Shown: positions 35,381 through 48,650 of the stretch, in pieces
Layout of the letters: each line of letters starts with the position of its first letter
How positions within the stretch are numbered: the stretch's first letter is position 1
Assembly (NCBI GenBank): GCA_032988165.1
Contig: JANTQF010000004.1
Coordinates: forward strand, 124,001 to 188,000
Source of the DNA: Emmonsiellopsis sp. PD_33
Lineage: Eukaryota; Ascomycota; Eurotiomycetes; Onygenales; Ajellomycetaceae
Length of the DNA: 64,000 nucleotides
Reading direction: 5' to 3'
Translations under genes and position numbers: made by a program
Notes under the pieces: generated by a model
What the model was told of the DNA's origin: nothing
Seen by the model: the letters and a program-made list of their open reading frames with translations, nothing else
The model's database searches: none

Positions 35381-36794
35381 ATTATAAAGTGATTAATTCA
35401 TCATCTTATATAGCTATTACATAACTTACTCTTCAGCAGATATTAATAGTTGTTAGTTTAATTAATAAAGAAGGTTATATTAGCTAGTTAGCTGAGATTA
35501 TCAGCTTCATTATATAAATTTATCATAAAGATAATTAATTGTTTAATTTCCAAACTTGCCTCTAATCATTATCACATCATCATTATTTCTCTTCATCTAC
35601 TATAAACCTTGTCAGCTCAAAAGCAATCAACCTTCTTTTCCAATGAGATACTAAAGTCTAAATTCATCTCTAATAGTCATAGTATAGAGACTCTAGACTC
35701 CAACATGACAAACTAATATACAGCAAGCTAATTAAGATACTAAACTCTACACACTCACTCTACTTGAGCTTTTCAATTCACATCAGCCCAGGCTAATTCC
35801 TTTTAGTCCACCTTGCTTTTAGGAGAGTACTGTATTAGTCAATTCAGTTGAGAGATTTAATGATTGCATGAACTGCATTTAGTATCCTTATAGATAGTTA
35901 TTTTGATATTAAAGAAAGACTCTGAATGTAAGAGAATGAATCAACTACAGTTAGATTCATGATATTACATTGTATAATATCTTTAGCTAGAGGCTTTAGG
36001 TTGCAGATGATGTGATTCCATGTAAGTACTATATATAATGTGTTATACTTTGATGATCTCTACTGACACTGAAAAATTATAGAAGTTCAAGTTCTATTTA
36101 TTATTGAGATACTTGAATGAATGCTATGTAAAGATCCAACTTCAAAGAATTTAGTTATTAATTGATCTTTCTATATGTAATTAAATATAGATGCAGCAGA
36201 GAGTCTTGGCAAATATTCAATTTCATACTTATTATACTAAGTTGAAGATATATCATAGTTTATTAATTCATATTAAGAACTGACTCAGGATGTAGTGATC
36301 ATTCAGACTTAAGGACTTGCCTCATAATACTCATGCACCCAGTGTGCTAAAGGATCTGGGCCATTTAAAGATTATCTTGTACCACATGATTTGCTGAATG
36401 ACATATCTGCTAGTGGTAGAGCATGTGGAAATTACTATTTTAGAGGTGAAAGTACAAAGTGTAGCCTTTATAAGCACTAAAAGCACTCATTCTCTGATAA
36501 TCCTTTAGTGGATACTAACTATAATTACAGTTAATAATGTGGATCAGGATATGGTTATATATTCAATAATTCAAATACATTTATAAAGGATGGGTATTAG
36601 CTTATTATACTAATGAAAAGAATTTTTTGAATGACTACCTAGAAAGATTTAGAGAGTCTGAGACTCCCCCTGGAATTATTTCATTCTTCTTATTATTATT
36701 TTGAAAAAATTTTAATATTAAAAGTTATTCATTCCTCATTATTTTCTAAGTTCAGTATCTACTTCTTGCACCTTTCTATTATAATCATAGAAAA
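35381..36794. other. Unassigned interior of giant hAT
   Basis: AT-rich, no recognisable protein or repeat boundary. Presumably the leader of the transposase gene that starts at 36,795. Confidence 0.4.
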
Positions 36795-38684
36795 ATGAGT
36801 CAAAGCTTTGATTCTACCTTTTCCTCACAGTCATAACTTCCTATTGATGACTCAAGTGATATTAATCTATTAATACTATCACAAATTAGTGCATTTATTC
36901 CTTCTTTACTAGAACAAATTGATTATGACAATTAGTTTGTAGTTTATTCAGGGGCAAAACATTCAAATCTCAAGATTTTTAAATGATGATGGAGGTCAAT
37001 AAAATGGGCTGAACATTCTAGAAATTCAAAGCCCTTTACCTGGGATTTCACACAATATATGATAAAAATGTGGCAGTTCTTCTGAGAGAGCATCATGGCA
37101 ACAGATGGGGAACCTATGATGTTGTATAAATACTGTAATAAATATTTTACCCACTCATTACTAAAGGGTGAGATAACAATAATGATGAATAATCATATCA
37201 AAAAGAGCTAATACTATTAGAGGTAGGTAAGGTTTTAAGGTATGAAGAATGTTAATTTAGTGATATCACAAAGAAGAATATCACAATAAATAATAATAAG
37301 CATTCTTTTTATTTTTAAGGCTGTAATAGGAGTTTCAAGGCTTCAGCTAACTGTATAAAATCAACATGATTAGGGATAGTAGTACAGATGATATTGAATT
37401 CACTAAGGAGAAATTCTGACAAACTCTGATAGAGATTTTAATCTCTATATGATTACTCTTTCATTTTGTGGATAACTTTTACTTTCACTAAATAATCTGA
37501 ATGTTGTGACCCAGTGTGACTATACCTAGTACATTATATATCTTAAAGATTGTCAATAAGCTTATAAAAGAGGGCTTCTAATAGATTCTTAATTATATAC
37601 TTACTGAGAGTTATATCTTCCTTGCTCTTGATAGCTGGATCAGCCCATTTAATGATGCATTTATGGCAGTGATAGTATACTTTATTAACTGTGATTGAAA
37701 GTTCCAGAAACTTATACTGAGATTTGAACACATTGAAACTAAGCACAGTAAGAGGGAGCTATCTGATATTATAATGAACATTATGAAGATGTATGATATT
37801 AAGAAGTAAATATTTAGCATAACAATAGATAATGCAAGTAATAATGTAATACTTATTGCAAGTCTGAATATAGTAATATAAACACTGAATTCATCAACAC
37901 ACATTAAGTAATGTGTTAAGATTCCATGCCTGATTCATATAATTCAGCTGGTCATGAAGGAACTTCTAGACTCAATAAAGGTTAGCTCAGAAAATAATAG
38001 AATAACTTGGGATTAAGATGATTCTATATTATCTAACCCCACATGGATGCAGAGTGTCCCTCAGACACTAACAAAGATGAGCTTGCTATTACTTTAGAAT
38101 ATTATCTGTAGATAATGTAATTTCCTACTACATTTTTATTATCTGTGAATAATAATACTAAATGATTGCTGCTAACTCTATTTCACTAGATTCATCTATT
38201 AACTAGATATGTCAATGCAAGTTCATAGCACAAACAAGCATTTTAGGATATCCAACAGTCTGATATGTATGAGACAAGTGAAGTGCTAAAGTTACTAATA
38301 ATAAATATAGTCACTTAATGAAATTCAACTTTCTATATGTTATGTCACACACTTAGACTCAGAGTCTATATAGATAGGTATATTGGAGATATCAATCAGC
38401 AAGCTAAATTTAAGCTAGATAGAAATAAGTAGCAGTTAGTTGAGTATTTAATTAAGCTCATAAAATCTTTTGCTAAATATATGACTATACTTTCTACAGT
38501 AATAATCCCAATCCTCTTTATGATACTTCAGCTGTATGAGAACCTGTTCAATCATATTGACCATTACAAAGTGGTATTGGAGAGAAAGTGTTTGTACTGG
38601 AAGCACTTAATGTATGATGCCTTGTATAAATATTATAAGAAGTTGGTTAAATACTATATAAACATAAAAAAAAAGCATGGGTAT
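36795..38684 (+). pseudogene. Transposase of giant hAT, N-terminal part
   Basis: Starts MSQSFDSTFSSQS. Near 37,000-37,210 lies a BED-type zinc finger (KYCNKYFTH...MNNHIKKS). The segment before the break (LILSTVIIP-like, LQLYENLFNHIDHYK, WKHLMYDALYKYYKKLVKYY) matches the hAT transposase region in which a short-lived LYExLFxHLD is typical. At codon HGY (38,676-38,684) it is split by the inner hAT, and the frame resumes at 47,743. Several stops and frameshifts. Confidence 0.8.
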
Positions 38685-38698
38685 TAAAGCTGCCACTA
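38685..38698 (+). repeat. Left TIR of inner hAT
   Basis: TAAAGCTGCCACTA, perfect inverse of 47,721-47,734; preceded by ATGGGTAT. Confidence 0.92.
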
Positions 38699-39098
38699 AG
38701 ATAGAATGAGACAGAACAGGAAACTATCTCTATATATTTATCCTATAGATATTAATCCTGTCCTATCTCATATCAAAATGTGTGCTCCTATGTCTCATCT
38801 CATAATCAAATTAAAATCCCATGTTCTGTCTCATTGCATGAATGGTTCTCCCATGTCCCATCCCATCCTATCTCATAAATAGATGGGATGGGATGGAATG
38901 AAAAGGAAAATCCCAGGTGCAATAATAAATCATACACAGTTAGAAATTATTATGAAAAATTTCATATGGATCATTATCATTTCTTATTACATTTTTTCTA
39001 CTATATTAATTTTCCACTCATTATAGTATCAAGCTAATACTTACTCTATATCATCATATCATTCTTACTATATATCTACTTCTCAGTATTCAGAGCTA

Positions 39099-40204
39099 TT
39101 ATAGGCTCTTAAGCCACTCTTCATGCTCCTCAATCACACACTCCTTAGGCTTATCAACCACAGACTCTAAAATCTCATACTTCCTGGCCCCATATGGCAC
39201 ATTCCTCTCTACTACAGACTTTATAACCCCATACTCCTTTAATATAGGCTTCTTAACCACAAACTTTACCACACAGCCTTCCTCCCCATTCTTCAGGATT
39301 AAGATTAGATCTACTAGATCAAGCTTCATATCTCTATCTTCATCTTTCTTACTCACAGTACCCTTCTTCTTCTCACTATTAACCCAGTCCTTATTATTCA
39401 ATGTATCCACATCAAAGTCATTCAACCCACATCCCACTGCCTACATCTCTATACTATAGCCTTTAATCTTTACTCCCTGCTCCTTATTCTCTCTCACAGC
39501 TACCTCTAGCTTCATGCCTCCAAAGTATGAACAGCTCACCCCTCTTAAAATCAACAGAACAAGCTGCATATCATCAACTTAGAGGATCTTCTTCTAGTAA
39601 TAGACTAGGTAGAGATTCACACCTGGAGTACTATCAGCATCATATTATTAATAGATCATTACATTATCTCATTACCTACATTTAAAGAGCATCACTAGTG
39701 TCTCCTCACTAATAAGACACAGATAATTAATGGCCTCAGTCTGAATATAGTACTCATCACCTAGATTTTTCCTACCCACCTTGGGTAAATTCTGAATTAT
39801 CTCCCTCACAAGCCAACTAAATAGCCTTATTCCCAAAACCAGGTACACACTTATCTACTAAAATATAATCTCCTTCTCTTCAACTAATCTAGCTGTTAGT
39901 AAACCATCAATATTATTCTGAATAGTATCTTACCTGATAGATCAGCTGATAACTGTAACTCAGACTTAATATTAGTATAATTCCTGGCTCTGCACCTATC
40001 ATTTACTTTAAGCCATATCTTTTAATTATCAGCTTACTTCTTGTGGTCCTCACAATACTTCTTCACTGTGAAGGCCTTGTTATGTTTCTTGCAGATCCCA
40101 GGGGAGCACTCATGATTGATCAGATAGTAGTTGAAAATAAACTCACATATTAGTTCATGCATCAGTTTCTAGGGGAAGAAGGCTGGAGACACATACCTAG
40201 ACAT
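39099..40204 (-). pseudogene. Unknown ORF(s) in inner hAT, minus strand
   Basis: From ATG at 40,204 a broken frame reads MSRYVSPAFFP, LMHELICEFIFNYYLINHE, then CSPGICKKHNKAFTVKKYCED, a Cys/His-containing patch. A second, longer open piece of 112 codons (39,437-39,099) in another frame has KKPILKEYGVIKSVVERN, PYGARKYEILESVVDKP and a charged end. They may be exons or a frameshifted whole. I do not recognise the family. Confidence 0.4.
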
Positions 40205-40499
40205 ACTACTAGATAGAGGTGGTTGGGATGGAGGGGGAGTTAGAGATAGAGATTTTAGAGACTATAAAAGAGAAGAGAAGAGGAGAGAAAAATGAGGAGG
40301 GAAAGAGGAGGAAAAGAGAGGTAAACATAATATATTACTAGTTGTGATCAAAATAATTTTCATTTTGGGTATTACTAGGGGAAATAATTCAAACTCATTA
40401 CCTAAATTCATTACTATATAAATATATCCTATAATTACTCTCATTAATTCTAGTACACTATCATTCTAACATTCATCACACCATATAAGAGACATTAAC

Positions 40500-41420
40500 A
40501 TTTAGAGTCACCATAGAACACATGATGTCCAGCCTCTAATTACTGATAAAGAAGTACTTGCAACACTCTAAGACTAAGTGCATTAGGAAGATCAAGCACA
40601 TAAAGACTGGCAATGAGATCATTATAGAGAAAGCTTAAAAGACCAATTATAAGGCACACTTTGATGTAGTAAAGCATCTGTAAGGATCAGTCAAATGGTA
40701 ATAAGTTTTTGTAACAGTCCTAACAGTAAAGATGCTGATACTAAGCACAGGGAAATAGCATTACTGGCTGATCAATCTGCCATGAAGAAGGTAGAGGCTG
40801 AGTATATTACCCAGAAGCATTTTGATCAAGAGAAGTCCTTAGAATATTATTAGATTTAAATTGCAAAGAAGTGTGTGCTTGAGGAGGAGGTAGAGGAAGA
40901 AAAGATTATATAGCAACTACATGCATTGTAATCTGGGACTAGTTTTAAAAAGAGAAGAGTTAGTTACTTCAATTTGTAACTATAATTATTAATTAATACT
41001 GACTGTCAACAGATTGATATCCTTCCTTCCTCCAATAATAAGATCATTAACATGGCCCTCTAACATTTTCATGCCCAGGCACAGGTGTCATTGGCCTCCC
41101 ATGATGTGAAGATTCTCAAGCATGGAAAAGTAATACTTATAGCTGCTGATACTAGTAAGGAAGCAGTTGCAAAGAAATTGGATGAGTTTTAGGAGACTTT
41201 AAATAAGAAAGATAGGGGGCTATTGGAAGTAATTCCTCAGCTGAAAGAGGTGTTAGAGGGTGATTTTGAGGTGAAGAGAGAGGTATCAAGCAATGAGAAT
41301 GAGGAGTTAGAGTGGGAGGATTATTCAGAGTAGAGTGATGTAGAGTTTTTATGTGAAATGAGAGCTTATAGAGTTTATTTAGTAGGAATTAGTATTAGAT
41401 AGGGAAAGTTTGATATAAAA
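40500..41420 (+). pseudogene. Unknown acidic/coiled-coil ORF in inner hAT
   Basis: Broken frame with HREIALLADQSAMKKVEAEY, ITQKHFDQEKSLEYY and CVLEEEVEEEKII (helical, charged), then NMAL, HFHAQAQVSLASHDVKILKH, VILIAADTSKEAVAKKLDEF and an acidic end (SNENEELEWEDYSE). The middle resembles accessory, non-catalytic proteins of fungal transposons only in composition. Divergent from the minus-strand ORF, with about 300 bp between. Confidence 0.4.
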
Positions 41421-41744
41421 TGAAGTTCATTTACATTCTAAGAATTTTAGTAATAGAATTCAGTAATAAGCCTCTCATGAATTTTTACTAATAGTATCAT
41501 GGCTATAATCTTCATTGATTGATTAATGTCCTGAATCATTGAGAAGTGCAAAAGCTATATCTATATAATTTAATATTTCTATACTAGGGTGACATCTTCC
41601 CAGTTCAAAGAGAATTATAATTATTGACTTATGATATTTTTTCTATTAGCTGTGAAAGCATTGCCAATTTATTAATTAAATATTAGATTAGATTTTTAGT
41701 AGTATAGATGTTTTCAGTAATATCTGCATTCCTCAGCTGTCTTT

Positions 41745-42165
41745 CTTTCTGCCTTCCCACTGTTAATATGCATGGTGTATGTATAGTCTGCCACTAAATC
41801 TATATATATTTTCCTGGGCACATAGCTGTGCTGTGTGTGGTGCATGCATAGTTGGCAATTAATTATATATATATTTTTCTTTGTAGGCATATAGCTGTGC
41901 TGTGTCTACCACTCCTGGCATAGGTGATGCATGTATAGTTAGCAATCAATTATATATATATTTTTCTCTATAGATATATAGCTGTGCTGTGTCTACCACT
42001 CCTGGCATAAGTGGTACATGCATAGTTGACAACTAATTATATATATATTTTTCCCTGCAGGCATATAGCTGTGCTGCATCTATGACTCCTGGCATGGGTG
42101 ATATATGCATAATTAGTAATCAAATATATATATATTTTCTTCACAGGCACATAGTGTTATCATAT
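41745..42165. repeat. Minisatellite, about 87-bp unit
   Basis: Four to five tandem units, each with CATATAGCTGTGCTG, CTACCACTCCTGGCATA, a GCATAGTT block and an ATATATATATTTTTC tract. Unit starts near 41,819, 41,888, 41,974 and 42,062; the first unit lacks about 17 bp. A degenerate unit follows at 42,149. Confidence 0.85.
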
Positions 42166-44645
42166 CCACCATATTGATATATATATTCTATACCTCCTTC
42201 CTCCTCCTCCTACTTAGCTATAATTCATTGTCAGAGCTTTCATCAAACTTGAAAAAAGATACAATGAATTTACTGTGTAATAGTCTTAATATAAGCTACC
42301 TTCTGGGATCTTCTTCATGAAATGCATTGAATGCATTTTCACCATATATTACTTATTAGATTATTATTATAAGAGGATCATTATACTATCTTATTACTCA
42401 TAAAGGAATATCATCTCTACACATGAAGGAGCATTCCTCACAGACAATTTAACCTACACCCTACAACATGGAACATATAATTCCAGTTTGTCTACCATAT
42501 AGCCTTACATATAATTATATTGCATGTGCAACTTTTCATCCATTTTCAAAGATATAATCCCCTCCAGTTTATGTATGACACTCTGTCCATTTTTTACATA
42601 AAAAAATTTAGTTGGTGCATAATGATCAGGCAGCTTTATTTAATAATTAAGATGCATGAAATCTATCTTAAAGATACAAGATAAAATTATATATTCTACT
42701 TATACTTTCCTATACATTTCTGTATATACACATGATTAATGATATTATATACATACTTATTCCTCATATTAAGATTACCTTCTATTCTAAATAATTGTGT
42801 GTAGGGGCTTTTGATCTGTGTTGATCTCTTGGATTTAAACACAGTAGATTATCTAGCTAAAGTATATAATACTTTAATTAATAATTACCAGGAAATACAT
42901 CATCTATTAGCATATTAGCTAAAGGGGATTAGGGGAATTATCATATAGAGCAGCAGAACACTGATGGAATAAATTTAATACATAAAGTCTGAATAAATAT
43001 TAAAGAAAGTTAGTTAGAGATAGAGGAGGTATCTAGTCCATTTGAAGATGGATACTACAAGTCATTTCTAAAGATAGTATGACTGAGTAGAATCCTGTAA
43101 AGTCTATTACCTCAGATTATTACATTTACTTAACCACTCTCTTTTGCATTAATACATGTAGTATCATTACATTCTCCTGCCCAAGCTCCTGGAAGAATAT
43201 ACTAGCATAGAAAGAGTTACAGCCAGCTATAAGCTATTAAAGAATAATCATCTCAGTAAAGCTACTCTATATTCTACTGAAAGACAGATAAATAGCCTAT
43301 TATAAATTTAAAAATCATCTCATGCATCCATTATATATGCTATAGCTTAATTTGATCATCAGACTTACTATAACTATAAAACTATCTCATATAGTTACTA
43401 CCAGATCAGGATGATTCTGCAGCTGTCTTTACATGAAATTTCCTCATGGGCTTTATTAATAAATCACATCATTAATCTATCAATTTACCATGACTATTAA
43501 CCAGGTGGGCTGGCTGGATTCAAACTTCACCTAACTAATTAATAAGATCAAACACATAGTGTTTCAACCCAGTAAAATCTCATTCAGAAAATTAAATAGA
43601 ATTCAAGCAGAAATTTCTAAGAGAAACACATCTAACTATCAGCATCCCAGAAAATAAGAGAAAAAAATTATGGTAATAAATTTTAGTAATAGTTCTATAC
43701 TCATTCTCAATGTCTACAGTATAATGCTGAAATTCCACTGCCTGGTAGCTTCATATCTTCTCAGTACTTTATTTTCAAAATTAGTATATTAGAGATATTC
43801 ATTTATGTAGGTTTCCTAATTTCCAGATGTGGAGTTATAATGATAATTATCATATAATATGTAGGTCTCACCTCTTACTGCTCATATAGTGAGTTTATTT
43901 TTGATTCTCTGAAAAATTGATTCTCACACCCAGCCTGCATTCCTCTACAAGAAAAAATGTCAGCTGTGTTTTCTCTCACCCTGAAATACTATCTTCTCAA
44001 ATGCCTTTAATCTCCTAGTATAATGAATTTTAGTGCTTCAAGCTCTCCTCTTTATAAGATTAGTACATCAATTTCTCTTCTACAAACTCCAACACTAATT
44101 CTGCCCATCCTGATTCCTGAAGGACTTGAGACTGCCACAGTTAAGGTGAGAATCTATGTTATATGAAAGTAGGACAATGAGTATTAAATTCAATTTGATT
44201 AATAGTAGAAATAGATAGTAACTGTAAATGTAATCCAACATGATGGTACTTACAAAAATCATCCACAGTAGAGCACAAAGTAGAGCTCTGAATTCTGAAA
44301 GTCCTTCAAGTAAGTAACATTCCAGTAGAATGATAAATCAGCTTTACTCTATATTTAATACAAGTAGATCCTTCAACACCCTCAGTATAGTAACATGGGG
44401 ACCTCAGGAATAAGAAAACATCTTATCAGTAAGAAGTATCAGAACACTGTCCCTTTAAACAAATAGATGAATATTAGGGTAGCATTTATAAGTACAATAT
44501 AAGTTAGTTTATTTAGTAACAGGCTGTGGTAATGATCCTTTCATCTCAGCAAAACCTCACACATAAGTGATTATGAGTAGAGATACTATCATTTAATAAA
44601 GAAAACTATTAAATCCTCCTCCTTCATATCTTTCTATCAACAAAC
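42166..44645. other. Unassigned interior of inner hAT
   Basis: AT-rich, no recognisable protein. The last 400 bp may hold the N-terminal DNA-binding part of the transposase in a form too decayed to read. Confidence 0.4.
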
Positions 44646-46610
44646 ATGGCATTTCATGCCATACAGAATCCTGATCTCTGGTAGTTACTAGCATATGGTA
44701 ATAATGAAGTTGAGGCCTTCCTTCTAAAACAGACTACTCTGTGAAAAGAGCTGGATAACTCCTATGAAATGATGATAAAAGACCTGCTCCTGGATCAAAT
44801 CTCTAATATGAAGATTGCACTGGCCTTAGATGCATGGACAAGCACAAATAGTTTGATATTTCTCTATGTTAAAGGCTACTATATCACCTAGAAATGAGAG
44901 TATACAGAGGCATTGATTGGATTTAAGCATCTTAGTGATATGCACACTGGTGACAATATGGCAGGATATGTGATACAGTGTATATATAATACACAGATTG
45001 AAGATGATATTTTTACTCTCACAGCTGATAATACAGCAAATAATAATATATTAGTAGCATTCTTGGAGAAACACCTATATGCAGAGGATGGAGTTTACTG
45101 GGATGCTAAGATGTATTAACTTTCTTATGTAGCTCATATTGTGCAGCTAGTAGTAAAACAACTAGTCAGAGACCTATAAATTGAGTTAATAAATAATAAT
45201 GTCTTATAGATATTTCATGAGGATGATATTAATATAAGTGATAGAGAGGAGATCTCATTTAGTCATACACTCTTAAAAGTATGTAATAGTTTATGGTAAC
45301 AGTCCAATAGCATTTCTAATCTCTCAATTATTTAACCAGTTATACCTACTTACTAATACTCTCTCAAGTTCTCCCCAACAAATCAAAAGCTTTCAGAAGC
45401 TCCAGTCAGAACACATTAAACTCTAAATGATTTAGAATGTTAAGACCCAGTGGAGCTCAACATATCTTATATACATCCATACACTGTGACTCAGAGATCT
45501 AATTCATTACTGGGTAGTAACTCAGGATAACTTCAAGCTCCACTATCTTCAGTTGAGTAATGATGAATGGCAGCTTATTATGTATATTATTATCCTGCTT
45601 TATCCATTCTGGCAGGTTATTAAGGCTCTCTCAGATACAGACATATTACTCATTCACAATGCATTTTTAATCTATAATGTACTGTTCAACCACCTTGATG
45701 AACAGCTTTCTAAGGCAACCTATAAAATCCCAATCATTCAGAATAGCTTGGAGACTGCACTGAAAGCTGCATATAACAAACTGAAGGAATACTATTTAAA
45801 TACTGATGCTAATAATAGTATGGAGGAGATTTACTGTATTACTACAGTTCTGAACCTATATTTATAATTACTGGCCTATAATGATGAGAAATGAGAGTTA
45901 GAGATAAAAGCTCAATCATTATAGCATGCAAAGGTATACTATGAAAAATGGTATTTACCTCATCAACCTGCAACTACTGATAATTAACTATAGGTAGATA
46001 TTTACTCTCTTTCATTTTCTTAATTTACTTAGTACTAATAACTTCCCAGGCTTATCAATTGTTTTCTACACTACATCAGCAGTTACCTTCAGTTATTCAT
46101 ATCAATAAATTTAATTGGTATCTAAATGACAGTCTTAGTTTAAAGGGAAATATCTTATTAGTATGAAAGGTAATTGAATCAATATATCTAACTGTTGTAT
46201 TAATAGCCAGAAACATTCTATTAATTTCAATTGAGAGTGTAGGGATTGAACAGCAGTTCAGTGTGGGCTATCATATTATCTCATGAGAGTAATCATCATT
46301 ATCAGAAAAGACAATGCATAAGATCATGCTGGTGAAGCATGCAAATAAAAGGAAGTAACTGCAGGTGGAGAAGGAGTAAAATGAGAAGAATATAGTAGAG
46401 GATGAGGCTGATGATGATGGAGAGAGTAATAGTATAAATATTATAATGAGAAAGAAGAAACTTACATTTAAAAAAGAACAACTAGTAGAGAAGTGTTCAT
46501 TGAGATGATTCTCATGTGCAAGTATAGTCAGATGAAGGAGGACACAGGAAGGGATACTGGATTTTAAAATAGTAATTAATAACTTAGCATTCAGAGAAGG
46601 CATCTAAAAT
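44646..46610 (+). pseudogene. Transposase of inner hAT
   Basis: Reads ALALDAWTS (catalytic-core start), LIGFKHLSDMHTGDNMAGY, FTLTADNTANNN with the expected D-N-A/T-x-N-N, VAHIVQLVVK, then SNDEWQLIMYIIILLYPFW, ALSDTD, LFNHLDEQL and a dimerisation region near 46,230-46,330 (SVG, EQQFSVGYHI, LSEKTMHKIMLVKHANK pattern). A Lys/Glu-rich tail ends near 46,610. It is distinct in sequence from the outer transposase. Stops in frame, few indels. Confidence 0.85.
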
Positions 46611-46744
46611 ATAGTATACTAAGATCATTATCTTTAGCTATTACATCTCATATTATTTGTGTACTGCATTAATATGCTATCATAGTCTCTGAGAATCTCA
46701 TCATGTCAAATCTACAGGTAGGGTTGAGGCAAGAAATATAATTT

Positions 46745-47055
46745 AGTTCAGGTTTGCACTAATATGTATCATCTGTCATTGCTGTAATGATTAATGATGG
46801 ATGATGCTTTTTTTAAACCTGTATAAAATGTAGGCTAGGGTTCAAATCATGCAGTGAGCTTTATTTTTTTTTTTTTTTTTTTTACATGTGATGAGCTATA
46901 TCATATAATTCAGGTCAGCACTAATAGTATCATCTATTATTAACATAGTGAGTAATCACTGTGCTAATGACTGATGATACTTTTTTTGTAACCTCATTGA
47001 AATGTAGGCTAGGGTTTGAACCATACAGTGAGCTTTTTTTTTTTTTTTTTAGTAT
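46745..47055. repeat. Tandem pair with poly-T ends
   Basis: Two related units about 163 bp apart, each with GCACTAATA, GATGATRCTTTTTTT and TGTAGGCTAGGGTT...CAGTGAGCTT, each ending in a run of 15-20 T (46,864-46,882 and 47,034-47,050). Confidence 0.75.
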
Positions 47056-47103
47056 ATAACTATCAGGAATTTTTTAATGAGATTAAAAACATGATATGTA
47101 CTG

Positions 47104-47190
47104 ATACAATCAAAATCACACATCATGACCTAGTAGTTATTAGGGTAGAGTACCTAGCTGACCACAGACCATCTATTCAACTCCTGATGT
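47104..47190 (+). repeat. Possible tRNA-derived SINE-like segment
   Basis: ACCTAGTAGTTATTAGGGTAG resembles a pol III box A and ATTCAACTCC a box B (GGTTCGANTCC) about 35 bp later. A T-run lies at 47,411. No clean cloverleaf can be drawn after mutation, so this is only suggestive. Confidence 0.3.
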
Positions 47191-47720
47191 GAGATTCTCT
47201 ACTATCATCATGTTAATACCTGTGAATTGAGCAGCCCTACTAGCTATTCAAGTAGCAGGATAAGAGAGTTGTCCAGCATCCAGTCCTTAGATAGCTGTAA
47301 TGCTCCTGTCTGGAATCTTTACTATATTAATAATTCTGCATATGATTCTAATAGCAGCTCAGCAGATATGAAGTAATAAAGTATTACAGATAGTTAAAAG
47401 ATGCTTTTATCTTTTTTTTTTTTTGTGACCTATTATCTTTTCTCATTACCTCAACAGATCACATGATTAGGCCCAGTGGATGCTTGGCAGGATGGGAATT
47501 CTTATTCTATGAGGTGAAATCCTATGTCTCATCCCATAGCTAGGATGAATTCCCATGTCCCATTTCATAAGAAAATTGAAATCCCATGTTCCATCCCATA
47601 GAAAATTTAAAATCCCATGGTTTGTCCCATCCCACAGATAAAATTCTATAAGATGAACTATTTTTTCCCATCTCATCCCATGATACCATGGAATGGGAAA
47701 TCCCATGGGAAATCCCATCC

Positions 47721-47734
47721 TAGTGGCAGCTTTA
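47721..47734 (-). repeat. Right TIR of inner hAT
   Basis: Inverse of TAAAGCTGCCACTA; followed by ATGGGTAT. Confidence 0.92.
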
Positions 47735-47742
47735 ATGGGTAT

Positions 47743-48475
47743 CTCTATACTATTACAATAATCCTATCTCCAAATCAGAAACTAAAGCTCTTCAGTCAAG
47801 AAAGTTAGGATGATAATGACTATGAATGGTGAGAAAAGTACTGAAACCATTTTCAAGAAGTATATAATAAATATATGTTTAAATTGTCTGGTAAAGATAC
47901 ACTACAACAGCAGCCTAGGCAATGAATGAGGTAATTAAATAATCTTTTTGACTTGATCTTCAGTAATATGCTTAATAGTACTGCCTTGACTAGAGTCAGT
48001 GAGAGGAATGAGGCAAAGAAGTATCTAAACTAAGGTTAGTTTGCTACTCTCATGCATGGGGTATCTATTCATATTCATATGATATACTAAATATTAGTAT
48101 AGAGCCAAGTGAGGAATATGATTACTTACTATACTGAAAGGAATATTATTTATAGTATTCTATTTTAGCATAGATGATCTAAGACTATCTTTCAGTACTT
48201 AATTCAACTATTAGTGTAGAATAACTCTTCAATGTAGCTTGTAATATCTATTATTACTACTGTAGTCATCTTAAGTCATCAATCTTATGAACTCTGATGC
48301 TGAAGATGTGCTTGAATCAGATCACTCTAAGTAAGAAGAAAAGTAAGTTAGCTGAAGAGAATAAGATAGTAAATGATGAGTTTGATGAAGATAGAGAGAA
48401 TAATAATTTAATTTTAAGTAAGGTAGATGTAATTAGTGATATAGAGGATGAAGATACTAATATTAATATATTATA
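47743..48475 (+). pseudogene. Transposase of giant hAT, C-terminal part
   Basis: After the inner element the frame continues LYTITIILSPNQKLKLFSQE with DDNDYEW, as expected after HGY in hAT transposases. Near 48,200-48,300 the dimerisation signature appears in decayed form (SVE, LFNVACNIYYYYCSHLK, from a VERxFN...RR pattern). An acidic tail follows (ENKIVNDEFDEDRE). Stops throughout. Confidence 0.78.
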
Positions 48476-48650
48476 AGATGCTAGAGATGATAAGTCTGAA
48501 AATGATGTAGTTTCAGATAATTTAAGAAGAAGGTAGTGATAAAATGATAAAGATCAGGGGCCTTCACTGAAGTGGATTTCAACCAGGTTGAATGACAGTT
48601 TTACATCAAGGCAACTTATAGTAATTAGATATCTAGTGACTTCCACACTC

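Larger units (their letters stand above)
38685..47734 (+). mobile_element. Inner hAT transposon, 9.05 kb
   Basis: Perfect 14-bp TIRs TAAAGCTGCCACTA (38,685-38,698 and inverse at 47,721-47,734) and an exact 8-bp duplication ATGGGTAT (38,677-38,684 and 47,735-47,742). It sits inside the transposase gene of the giant hAT; removing it and one duplication restores the reading frame. Both arms are rich in TGGGAT/ATCCCA repeats (38,760-38,920 and 47,480-47,715), as expected for subterminal transposase-binding sites. It encodes its own hAT transposase (44,646-46,610) and two unknown ORFs, which is large for a hAT. Confidence 0.92.

Noticed and set aside
41745..42165. CRISPR-like array
   Set aside because: Units are near-identical along their full length with no unique spacers, and the genome is fungal; it is a minisatellite.
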